Source: JBKECP01 sp047974765 (GTDB taxonomy: Bacteria; Pseudomonadota; Gammaproteobacteria; Pseudomonadales; Halieaceae). From it: 64,000 nucleotides of DNA. The notes beneath the pieces are model-generated. The model searched no databases, was not told the DNA's origin, and saw only the letters and a list, made by a program, of their open reading frames with translations. Of this stretch, positions 17,202-24,706 are shown piece by piece. The DNA lies in NCBI GenBank assembly GCA_047974765.1, contig JBKECP010000031.1:123388-187387 (forward strand), written 5' to 3'. Numbering within the stretch: the first letter of the stretch is position 1; each line of letters opens with the position of its first letter. The position numbers and the translations under genes were made by a program.

Positions 17202-17902
17202 TGACTATCATATAGGAACGCATCTTCGGGCAAGCTTAAAAATGCTTTGGCAATCTCCAGATTGGGGTCATCCTCATTTTTAATCAGCTGTGGAAAATGT
17301 GCGCCAAACAATTTTTCATCGATATCATGGGAAGCGAAGTCAATGCTGATGAACAAAGATACCAAGGTCTCTTTTTTGTCTTCAATATCGTTCAGCCATA
17401 AATAGACAAAGCATCTTTTGGCCAGTTCCTTGTTCTTTACGTTTACAACAACTTCCTTTAGAAGTTCAGGCTCCAAGACCCCCAGATAGTCCGATACTTT
17501 TTTGTAATAGATTTGCTTGTCTTCTTCTGGTGTATCGAATCTGTCGTATCCTTCAAATATTTTTTCCAGTGCTTCCAAATGCTCCCGATCCTGGTCGATA
17601 TTTTTGCTCTCGACCCCTAAAACGGCCAGTATGTCCTGGTATTTTTCATTGGTTTCATCACCCTTAAAATAGAATTTTCCAAGCTCTGAAAGTGCCTTTT
17701 TATCCGTGGCGAGTTCCCGTACATCCCAAATCAAAACTCCTGCAAAGCTCTTTTTATGGGGCGATTTCCATTGGTCTTTGTGCGTACGCAGTTCATGTAA
17801 CGAAACATCGGCATAGTTGGCCCTTTCTTCTTTATCGGTGTTTGGATTGCAGGCAAAAACATAGGAAAGCAGCGGTATATCCTTTGGCTCGTCCTTTATC
17901 AA
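17162..17902 (-). CDS. Central fragment of the probable broken WGR-protein gene
   Basis: This 246-residue frame (TTG start at 17902; open back to about 17950 with no ATG) codes for a helical, lysine- and aspartate-rich sequence without a domain I can name. It ends WEDAIKAAASSF and overlaps the WGR frame by 40 bases. Upstream it is in the same frame as the next fragment, separated only by one TGA (17951-17953). The missing start codon and the contiguous frames on both sides argue that this is an internal piece of one gene inactivated by point changes. Confidence 0.5.
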   Translation of the reverse strand: MIKDEPKDIPLLSYVFACNPNTDKEERANYADVSLHELRTHKDQWKSPHKKSFAGVLIWDVRELATDKKALSELGKFYFKGDETNEKYQDILAVLGVESKNIDQDREHLEALEKIFEGYDRFDTPEEDKQIYYKKVSDYLGVLEPELLKEVVVNVKNKELAKRCFVYLWLNDIEDKKETLVSLFISIDFASHDIDEKLFGAHFPQLIKNEDDPNLEIAKAFLSLPEDAFLYDSQWEDAIKAAASSF

Positions 17903-17950
17903 ATCCTGAAAATCACCCCAGGTATCGCTTTTTTTAAGATTGTTCTTGAG

Positions 17951-18265
17951 TCATCGCATCCTGACGATCAGATTTTCCTCCACGTGCGGATAGATACGGA
18001 TCGATTTCCACCAAAGATCAAGGTTGTTGGGGTCATCGTTTTTATAGGAATGGGCCGAATAGACCAGATAGGCCCTTCGTATCAGGAACAGGTCTTTGTA
18101 CTCCTTCGTGGTGCCGATCTTTACCTCGTAAAAGGCATCGGTGCTATCAAAAAAAACCGTAGCCATTTGAAAATAATGCCGCTTTTCTTCCGGGTAATCG
18201 AATTCGGAAGTCAGCTTTTTCACTTCGCCATAGCCTTTGTCCAGCGTAAAGCCGAAATGCAACAA
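17951..18265 (-). CDS. Fragment of the probable broken WGR-protein gene
   Basis: The frame stays open back to about 18385 but has no ATG; TTG 18265 is the only alternative start of note. The visible sequence (DYPESLFKDAEEVSQKYEA then HLALYWLLHFGFTLDKGYG, ending PHVEENLIVRMR) reads as the inside of a soluble helical protein. It ends in a TGA directly followed by in-frame coding that continues as the next fragment. At its 5' side, a one-base shift near 18375-18385 would join it to the 102-residue frame. Confidence 0.45.
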   Translation of the reverse strand: MLHFGFTLDKGYGEVKKLTSEFDYPEEKRHYFQMATVFFDSTDAFYEVKIGTTKEYKDLFLIRRAYLVYSAHSYKNDDPNNLDLWWKSIRIYPHVEENLIVRMR

Positions 18266-18374
18266 CCAGTACAGTGCCAGGTGCGGATCCTCAGCAAAGC
18301 TGTCTTTCTCGGCCTCGTATTTTTGGCTTACCTCCTCGGCATCCTTGAAAAGACTTTCGGGATAATCAGCTATT

Positions 18375-18683
18375 TTATGATGTGGCTAACCACTGGTAGC
18401 GCCCCATAAGTTCTACGGCATCCACTTTCAGGTTCAGCGGTTTTTGGCGATAGTCGATGTCGCGCTTGTTTGCATTTTTTACCTTGATCTTCTGGATGGA
18501 GAAGTCCTCGTGGCTCACGCCATAGGTGCCGCTTTTGCCTCTTACATCGTGTACTACCCAGTCGCCGCCATCAACGTACACACCTCCTCCGATTATTTCG
18601 TGGTCGCCATCCAGCCAAACCATTTCCATACCGGCCCAATCGTAGTACAGGTAGCCCCAGTCCAACATAGCCTTTTCGAACAT
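18375..18683 (-). CDS. N-terminal fragment of the probable broken WGR-protein gene
   Basis: This 102-residue frame begins at ATG 18683 and is open upstream to about 18728. The sequence is rich in Trp, Tyr, Gly and Asp (GYLYYDWAGMEMVWLDGDHE, GGGVYVDGGDWVVHDVRG), suggesting a beta-sandwich or immunity-like module, but I recognise no family. It ends ...GRYQWLATS-TAA; deleting one T there would continue as KIADYPESLFKD of the next fragment. Base composition is like the rest of the island. Confidence 0.45.
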   Translation of the reverse strand: MFEKAMLDWGYLYYDWAGMEMVWLDGDHEIIGGGVYVDGGDWVVHDVRGKSGTYGVSHEDFSIQKIKVKNANKRDIDYRQKPLNLKVDAVELMGRYQWLATS

Positions 18684-18792
18684 TTCTTTTAGAATTCCTT
18701 TTTCATAATGGTATATGTCCTTTTCCTGTCATGGTTCACCTCTGTAGCGTAGCGTACTCGCTTAACAGGGTGTCCATCAGTGGTGGGCAGGA

Positions 18793-19899
18793 TCAGTCTG
18801 CCCGGCCCTGTTTGCGAGAGGCTTTGTGAGATTGCCCACTCTGCGACAGCGACAGCAAGGTTACTTCACAAAACAGCCTGCTGGCAGCGCTATAACCACA
18901 CAGGGCATCAGCGGCCAGCAAAATGGCAGCCGCCGTCCAGGTGGGCTGTTCGTCAGGCCACAGCACATCCTCAAGCCATTGATAGCCTGTCCAGTAGGCA
19001 CCGCCGCCCTCGACCCGCCACTGTTGCAACCAGCTGTACACCTCTACCGCCCGCACGCGCTCGCCCGCTGCCAGCAGGGCCATCACCAGCTCACAGGTTT
19101 CGGCCACTGTCGCCCAGGGCTGGTCGGCTACACAGCGACAGCCCAGACCGGGCTTGACGAAGTCCTGCCAGCGCGCCGCGAGCCGCGCCCGTGCCGCTGC
19201 ACCTTCGATAGCACCACAAAGTACAGGATAGAACCAATCCATCGAATAGCGCGCCTTGCTCTGCCAGGTCCGGTCAAAACGTTGCGGCCGCTGTCGCAAG
19301 GCCGCGCCGAGAGCACGGCGGGCACGCAGCCAGTCAGGGCGGGGCTGACCGAGTGTTACCGCAATATTGTGGGCACATTCCAGACTCTTGTAGATGGAGC
19401 AACAACCGGTGATCAGCGCATCACCCAAAGGTTCACCTTTTGCATCCACGGCCCAGTCGATATCACCCTCAGGTGATTGCAGAGTGAGCACAAAATCGAT
19501 GGCCCGACTCACGCAGGCCCACATCGCCTGTAAAAAATCACTATCGGCACTGATTAAATAGTGATGCCAGACACCGGTGGCAATATAGGCAACAAAATTG
19601 CTTTCACGGCGAGCTGCCGTGTCAGCAGCGGCCTCGGGCACACCCTGTTGATAGCGGGCCCACCAGCTGCCGTCATCGAGCTGTTGTGAACGCAGCCATT
19701 CATAGGCGCGACGTGCCGCTGCCAGCTCACCACCAATTGACAGCCCCATGGCGGCCTCGACGTGGTTCCAGGGGTCGCTGTGACCACCATTGAACCAGGG
19801 AATCTCACCACTGGGCCGCTGTTCAGCCAGCAAAAAGCTGACCGTGGGTTGCAGAAAATCCTGCGGGAACAGACCCTCACCGAGGTAGAGACCACTCAT
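18793..19899 (-). CDS. Prenyltransferase/terpene-cyclase-like alpha/alpha-barrel protein
   Basis: The 368-residue protein has repeated QxxDGSWW- and GEIPWFNG-type turns between helices (LAEQRPSGEIPWFNGG, LRSQQLDDGSWWARYQQ, LTLQSPEGDIDWAVDAKG). These are characteristic of the six-hairpin/terpenoid-cyclase toroid superfamily often labelled prenyltransferase. A catalytic DxDD motif of squalene-hopene cyclases is not apparent, so the fold is better supported than any reaction. Its ATG overlaps the stop of the upstream methyltransferase gene by four bases (ATGA), so it is translationally coupled in a GT4-methyltransferase-this gene operon, likely for a glycan or lipid product. Confidence 0.7.
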   Translation of the reverse strand: MSGLYLGEGLFPQDFLQPTVSFLLAEQRPSGEIPWFNGGHSDPWNHVEAAMGLSIGGELAAARRAYEWLRSQQLDDGSWWARYQQGVPEAAADTAARRESNFVAYIATGVWHHYLISADSDFLQAMWACVSRAIDFVLTLQSPEGDIDWAVDAKGEPLGDALITGCCSIYKSLECAHNIAVTLGQPRPDWLRARRALGAALRQRPQRFDRTWQSKARYSMDWFYPVLCGAIEGAAARARLAARWQDFVKPGLGCRCVADQPWATVAETCELVMALLAAGERVRAVEVYSWLQQWRVEGGGAYWTGYQWLEDVLWPDEQPTWTAAAILLAADALCGYSAASRLFCEVTLLSLSQSGQSHKASRKQGRAD

Positions 19900-20612
19900 G
19901 ACGCAGCCTCTTTATAAAAATAGAGCACCACACTCTTACCCAGCACCGGGTTCAGCAGGTGTTCTATTGCGCGGGTCAGCACTGGCTGCTGCATCATGTC
20001 CCAGACCAGCAGACGATGATATTGGCGGATCAGCCAGTGACTGTCCCGGCGCTGCCAGCACAGACATTTAAGCCACCAAAAAGGGGTGTGCAGAGCGTGA
20101 GCACCATGCTGGTGATAACGGCTAAAACCACATTGCTCAATTTGTCGGCGCAACTGACCAGCGCGGAATATGTGCACATGACCGCCCGGCACCTGGTAGT
20201 AGCCCTCACTCAGAGCCCAGCAGATTTTTTCCGGCCAGCAACGGGGTACACTGGCACAAAAAGCGCCGCCAGGGCGCAGTACACGGCTGATTTCTTTCAG
20301 CACGCCCTTGTAGTTGCCGATATGTTCAAGCACCTCCGAACAAATCACTTTATCAAAGCTGTTGTCGGCAAAAGGTAGTTGCAGGGCATCACCCGCCACC
20401 AGGCCAAAACTGTGTCGCTTACTGCGATCACCCGCAAAGGGAGCAAATTTATCGCGGGCCGCATGCAGATCAGTGAGCACCAGATCCAGCCCCACCACCT
20501 GCACCTCACCTTCAATATAAGCGGCAATGCTGTGGCGACCCTCACCACAACCCACATCAAGCACCCGTTCACCGGCATGCAGGGGAAAATGTGTAAAATC
20601 AACCGTTTTCAT
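19896..20612 (-). CDS. Class I SAM-dependent methyltransferase (Methyltransf_11 type)
   Basis: The protein, about 238 residues, begins MKTVDFTHFPLHAGERVLDV followed by GCGEGRHS, a textbook SAM motif I. QVVGLDLV, GDALQLPFADNSFDKVICSEVLEHIGN and LRPGGAF follow; these are the Methyltransf_11 signatures. I chose ATG 20612, which overlaps the upstream glycosyltransferase gene by 14 bases, because the longer frame adds an unrelated N-terminus. It is the middle gene of a three-gene minus-strand operon. The methyl acceptor, possibly a glycolipid or isoprenoid, is unknown. Confidence 0.83.
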   Translation of the reverse strand: MKTVDFTHFPLHAGERVLDVGCGEGRHSIAAYIEGEVQVVGLDLVLTDLHAARDKFAPFAGDRSKRHSFGLVAGDALQLPFADNSFDKVICSEVLEHIGNYKGVLKEISRVLRPGGAFCASVPRCWPEKICWALSEGYYQVPGGHVHIFRAGQLRRQIEQCGFSRYHQHGAHALHTPFWWLKCLCWQRRDSHWLIRQYHRLLVWDMMQQPVLTRAIEHLLNPVLGKSVVLYFYKEAAS

Positions 20613-21894
20613 GGACAGATTCCAGCACATGTTGGTAATAGCTTCCCATTTGACGGGCACAAACCTGCCAGCAAAATTTATCCAATATGCGCGCACGGGC
20701 AGCCTGCCCAAGTATCTGCCGACGCTGTGGATCATCCAGCAAAGCAGCAATGGCTTCTGCCAGCGCCCGGGTATTGCCAGCAGGCACTAACACACCGGCA
20801 TCAGCGATCACTTCCGGTAACGCACCACCATCAGTAGATACCACCGGCAGACCACAAGACATGGCCTCTGCCGCCGGCAATCCAAAGCCTTCATAGAGAG
20901 AAGGTACTACCGCTATCGTCGCACGGGCATAGTGTTCGACCAGCTCCCGGGTAGTGATAGCACTGACAAACTGCACCCGCCCGGCAATACCAAGATGCTG
21001 CATCAGTGTTTCTGTTTGCCCACCAGACTGCGGTTTGCCAACCACCAGCAAGGCTAGATTCGGGTAGCGTACGAGCAGCTGCTGATAGGCCTTGAGCAAA
21101 TAACGCAAGCCCTTCAAGGGGGCATCGGCAGAGGTTGTTGCCATTAATTGCAGGGGTTTGCGTTCTATATCGGGCAAAGGACAGAATATATCGGCATCAA
21201 CGCCGTTATAAACCAGATCAATACCTGCCGGTTGCAGGCCAAAATCACGAGCGATGTCCTGACGTGAACAATCAGACACCGTGACAATATGGCGCAACTG
21301 TCTGGCCACCCGTATCTGCATGCCAAGGAAAAAATACCAGCGCCGCACCAGCAAGCGGCTCTGCCAGCTACGGGCCGCCTTCAGCGCAATTCGACGGTCA
21401 CTGGTGATGGGGTGATGAATCGTCGTCACCAGTGGTATGCCCATCGCCTGCAACTGCAACATGCCATAACTCAAACTCTGGTTGTCGTGCAGTAAATCAT
21501 AGTCACCTCTGTGTAGGCGCAGATATTTCACCACCCGGCGGCCAAAGGTATAAGGTTCCGCAAAGCCACCCGTGAACTTACTGCCCCACTCAATCATATT
21601 TGTCAGTGAACGCAAGTGACGCGGCCGCAAAGAACGCAGACCATTCTCGAACAGATCAAGGCTTGGCAGTTTAATCAGTGTTACCCGTTCATCGAGGTGC
21701 GGATAGGGCGGGCCTGAGATCACATCAACCATATGACCCGCCTCAACCAAAGCCTTGCTGAGGTAATGGAGATAGATACCCTGACCACCCCCATAAGGGT
21801 GGGAGCGATAACCCAGCAATGCAATGCGCAGCGGACGGGAAACATCCGGTAGCATCCATGGTGTGCTGTCTGTAGCCACATTATCTACATACAT
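20599..21894 (-). CDS. Glycosyltransferase family 4 protein
   Basis: This 431-residue GT-B enzyme has the N-terminal glycine-rich acceptor-side loop (LLGYRSHPYGGGQGIYLHYL), a central VYNGVD hinge and the GT4 donor-binding signature EGFGLPAAEAMSCGLPVVSTDGGALPE near the C-terminus, with the EX7E glutamates. It most likely adds a sugar from a nucleotide-sugar donor to a lipid or glycan in the cytoplasm. It is first in an operon with the methyltransferase and prenyltransferase-like genes and lies near dTDP-rhamnose genes. Donor and acceptor are not determinable by reading. Confidence 0.88.
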   Translation of the reverse strand: MYVDNVATDSTPWMLPDVSRPLRIALLGYRSHPYGGGQGIYLHYLSKALVEAGHMVDVISGPPYPHLDERVTLIKLPSLDLFENGLRSLRPRHLRSLTNMIEWGSKFTGGFAEPYTFGRRVVKYLRLHRGDYDLLHDNQSLSYGMLQLQAMGIPLVTTIHHPITSDRRIALKAARSWQSRLLVRRWYFFLGMQIRVARQLRHIVTVSDCSRQDIARDFGLQPAGIDLVYNGVDADIFCPLPDIERKPLQLMATTSADAPLKGLRYLLKAYQQLLVRYPNLALLVVGKPQSGGQTETLMQHLGIAGRVQFVSAITTRELVEHYARATIAVVPSLYEGFGLPAAEAMSCGLPVVSTDGGALPEVIADAGVLVPAGNTRALAEAIAALLDDPQRRQILGQAARARILDKFCWQVCARQMGSYYQHVLESVHENG

Positions 21895-22190
21895 ACTGTT
21901 TAATTGCCTGATAGCAATAACCTCATTACGCAGGTGTGCTGATGGGTGTACCGGTAGGTGTACTGGTCAGAGGCAAGGCTTCAGATCATCCAGAAAACCT
22001 GATGCCAAAAGTGCCCGCACCGTTAATGCCCGGGATTCTATCAAGAGTATGAAGGGCAGACATGGACAAAAGTCCCCAGTATTTACAACAACCTGCAATA
22101 CCGTGAAGTTTGTCGTAGTTTCCCGCAAATCGGCTTATAATTCACGATGTTTTGCTATATTTGCACGCGGGCAAACCCGCCGGACTTTTT
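21895..22190. promoter_or_regulatory. Divergent promoter region between the GT4 operon and rfbA
   Basis: No gene is evident in these 296 bp. A TATAAT box at 22136-22141 is a good -10 candidate for rfbA, but no well-spaced -35 is clear. Between it and the rfbA start, GCGGG-CAAA-CCCGC followed by a short T-tract (about 22168-22190) can form a hairpin in the leader. Confidence 0.4.
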
Positions 22191-23096
22191 ATGAGCAGCA
22201 GCATCTACAAAGGTATTATCCTCGCGGGTGGTTCAGGCACCCGCCTGCACCCCCTGACCAGCACTGTCAGTAAACAATTGATGCCGGTCTACGACAAGCC
22301 GATGATCTACTACCCACTGGCCACCCTGATGCTGGCGGGTATCCGCGACATTCTGATCATCACCACCCCAAGGGACCAGTGCGCCTTCAGCGAGTTGCTC
22401 GGCGACGGCCAGCAGTGGGGCATCAATATTAGCTATACCGTGCAGCCAAGCCCGGACGGGCTGGCCCAGGCCTTTATCCTCGGCGCTGACTTTATCGGCA
22501 ACTCGGCCAGCGCGCTGGTACTGGGCGACAACATCTTCTACGGTGGTGGCTTCACCAAAGGTCTGCGGGCAGCGGCCACCCGCAATGGTGGCGCCTCTGT
22601 CTTTGCCTACTATGTGCAGGACCCGGAACGCTACGGCGTGGTCAGCTTCGACCGCAACGGCACCGCTCTGGACATCGAGGAAAAACCCGCCAGGCCAAAA
22701 TCCCACTACGCCGTGACCGGCCTCTACTTCTACGATAACGATGTGGTCGATATCGCCCGCAATATCAAACCCTCGGCCCGTGGCGAATTGGAAATCACCG
22801 ACATCAACCGTGCCTACCTGCAACGCGGCGACCTGCACGTGGAAGTGATGAGCCGTGGCACTGCCTGGCTCGACACCGGTACCCACAACTCCCTGCTTGA
22901 CGCCGCCAACTACATTCGTGTGGTGGAAGAGCGCCAGGGTCTGAAAATCGCCTGCCCCGAAGAAGTGGCCTACCGCATGGGCTATATCAGCGCCGACGAG
23001 CTACTGGCACTGGCCGCACCGCTGGAAAAGAGCGGCTACGGTATCTATCTGCAACACCTGCTGCGCGAAGAGGGAGTGGTCTTCGATGAACGTTGA
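22191..23096 (+). CDS. rfbA: Glucose-1-phosphate thymidylyltransferase
   Basis: RfbA (RmlA) makes dTDP-glucose from glucose-1-phosphate and dTTP, the first step of dTDP-L-rhamnose synthesis. The roughly 301-residue protein starts MSSSIYKGIILAGGSGTRLH, with the nucleotidyltransferase G-G-x-G-T-R-L loop. It continues with SKQLMPVYDKPMIYYPL, LVLGDNIFYG and ITDINRAYLQRG, all diagnostic. I used ATG 22191; the frame extends to 22152, but conservation begins here. rfbC overlaps its 3' end by 11 bases. Confidence 0.96.
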   Translation: MSSSIYKGIILAGGSGTRLHPLTSTVSKQLMPVYDKPMIYYPLATLMLAGIRDILIITTPRDQCAFSELLGDGQQWGINISYTVQPSPDGLAQAFILGADFIGNSASALVLGDNIFYGGGFTKGLRAAATRNGGASVFAYYVQDPERYGVVSFDRNGTALDIEEKPARPKSHYAVTGLYFYDNDVVDIARNIKPSARGELEITDINRAYLQRGDLHVEVMSRGTAWLDTGTHNSLLDAANYIRVVEERQGLKIACPEEVAYRMGYISADELLALAAPLEKSGYGIYLQHLLREEGVVFDER

Positions 23097-23631
23097 GCAG
23101 ACGCCGCTACAGGATCTGTTACTGCTGCACCCCAAAGTCTTTGGCGACGAGCGCGGCTTTTTTATCGAGAGCTGGAACGCAGCCACCTTTGCCGACCTCG
23201 ATCTTGAACTCGACTTCGTGCAGGACAATCACAGCCGCTCCGCCCGCGGCATTCTGCGTGGCCTGCACGTCCAGACCGAGCACACCCAGGGCAAGCTGGT
23301 GCGCGTAGTCAGCGGCTCAGTATTTGATGTGGCCGTCGATCTGCGCCGCAGCTCAACCACCTTCGGCCAGTGGTTTGGCGCTGAATTGTCGGCCACCAAC
23401 CACACTATGATGTGGGTGCCCGCAGGCTTTGCCCACGGCTTTTATGTCACCTCTGACTACGCCGACTTCCAGTACAAGTGCACGGATTACTACCACCCGG
23501 CCAGTGAAATCACCCTCGCCTGGAACGACCCGGGCGTTGGCATCGACTGGCCGCTGGCCGCGGGCGAGCTGCCGCAGCTGTCGGCCAAGGATGCGCAGGG
23601 ACTGAGCTGGGAAGAAATACCCTTTTTCTGA
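23086..23631 (+). CDS. rfbC: dTDP-4-dehydrorhamnose 3,5-epimerase
   Basis: RfbC (RmlC) epimerises dTDP-4-keto-6-deoxyglucose at C3 and C5, the third rhamnose step. The 181-residue cupin-type protein has DERGFFIESWN, QDNHSRSARGILRGLHVQ with the catalytic His, VRVVSGSVFDVAVDLR and the Tyr-containing PAGFAHGFYV segment. Length is normal. It is translationally coupled to rfbA. The remaining pathway genes rfbB and rfbD lie 5 kb downstream on the opposite strand rather than in this operon. Confidence 0.96.
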   Translation: MNVEQTPLQDLLLLHPKVFGDERGFFIESWNAATFADLDLELDFVQDNHSRSARGILRGLHVQTEHTQGKLVRVVSGSVFDVAVDLRRSSTTFGQWFGAELSATNHTMMWVPAGFAHGFYVTSDYADFQYKCTDYYHPASEITLAWNDPGVGIDWPLAAGELPQLSAKDAQGLSWEEIPFF

Positions 23632-23769
23632 ACAGGCACTTTTGTTAAACCGGCAGGCTTGTGACCGGCTTGACAATAATGGCTCTGACTTAAATTCGGC
23701 GGCTGTATTTCAGGCTCCGAGCGTCTCATACGTACGGCGCTGACAGGATGAAACAAAGGCACGAATTAT

Positions 23770-24486
23770 ATGGATAACACCCGACAGAAAATCGCACTTT
23801 TCATTGATGCCGACAATGCCCCGGCCGCCAAATTTGAGGATATTCTGAGCGAAGTTGCCAAATACGGCGTCGTCACCATCAGAAAAGCCTACGGCAACTG
23901 GAAAAAGCCCTCTATAAAACCCTGGGAAGACCTGTTACACGAATACGCTATTCAGCCTATGCAGCAATACGACCTTTCCAAGGGGAAAAATGCATCAGAT
24001 ATCGCACTGGTCATTGATGCCATGGATGTGATGTACACCAAGGACATTGATGTCATGTGCTTCGTATCATCCGACTGCGATTTTACTCCCATGGTCACTC
24101 GTGCACTTGCCGAAGGCAAAGTGGTGCTTGGCTTTGGCGAACGAAAAACCCCCTCGCCATTTGTCAATGCCTGCTCCAGATTTTTGTTCCTGGAACAGGA
24201 TGCCAATGGTAACGAAAACACCAAAGCACAAAACAAAAATATAAAATCCGATACCAAGCTGATTAACCGGCTGCGCCAAGCCATTGAAGCAAATGAAGAC
24301 GAAGACGGCTGGGCACCTCTGGGGCCAGTGGGTTCACACATATCAAACCAGTCGTCTTTTGACTGCAGAAACTACGGCTACAAAAACCTGAGCAGCCTCA
24401 TCAAGGCCATTGATCTGTTCGAGCTAAAACGCGGTAAAAACAACGCATATCTGATCAAGGATGTGCGCAAAAACAGAAAAAGCTGA
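23770..24486 (+). CDS. NYN-domain RNase-like protein with C-terminal OST-HTH/LOTUS domain
   Basis: Residues 1-145 form a NYN (PIN-like) domain. IALFIDADNAPA, the DIALVIDAMDVMY strand and FVSSDCDFTPMVTRALAEGK supply the expected acidic metal ligands. Residues of about 165-235 (INRLRQAIEANEDEDGWAPL...YGYKNLSSLIKAIDLFELKR) fit an OST-HTH/LOTUS domain, which in other proteins binds RNA. The family is predicted to cleave or bind RNA in the cytoplasm; the target is unknown. It stands alone between rfbC and the copper operon with its own 138-bp upstream gap. Confidence 0.85.
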   Translation: MDNTRQKIALFIDADNAPAAKFEDILSEVAKYGVVTIRKAYGNWKKPSIKPWEDLLHEYAIQPMQQYDLSKGKNASDIALVIDAMDVMYTKDIDVMCFVSSDCDFTPMVTRALAEGKVVLGFGERKTPSPFVNACSRFLFLEQDANGNENTKAQNKNIKSDTKLINRLRQAIEANEDEDGWAPLGPVGSHISNQSSFDCRNYGYKNLSSLIKAIDLFELKRGKNNAYLIKDVRKNRKS

Positions 24487-24642
24487 CAAATTTTCCAGCA
24501 AAGCCATTGCCTGCTTGTGCTGGCCGAGGCCAGACGCCACCCGGGGATGGGGCACACAGCACCCATGTCACAACAGCGGATGAAATACTGAAGTGCCTGA
24601 GAAAGTCTCGGGGCTTTGCTTCCTGTCTTTTGTACTCCACAC

Positions 24643-24673
24643 TTGACCTTCCCACCATAGGAAGCTTTAGTCT
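24643..24673 (+). promoter_or_regulatory. CueR-type promoter of copA
   Basis: A -35 TTGACC (24643-24648) and a -10 TAGTCT (24668-24673) are separated by 19 bp, the over-long spacing typical of MerR/CueR promoters. The spacer carries the dyad CTTCC-N7-GGAAG (24648-24664), the CueR operator pattern. A CueR gene follows copA, which supports copper-activated transcription. Confidence 0.85.
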
Positions 24674-24706
24674 GCACGATCGGAATCTTCCCTGCAGGTG
24701 ACGGTG

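Noticed and set aside
22233..22886. A 217-codon minus-strand frame opposite rfbA.
   Set aside because: It lies entirely within the diagnostic rfbA coding sequence and has low-complexity Gly/Val/Ala composition typical of antisense frames.
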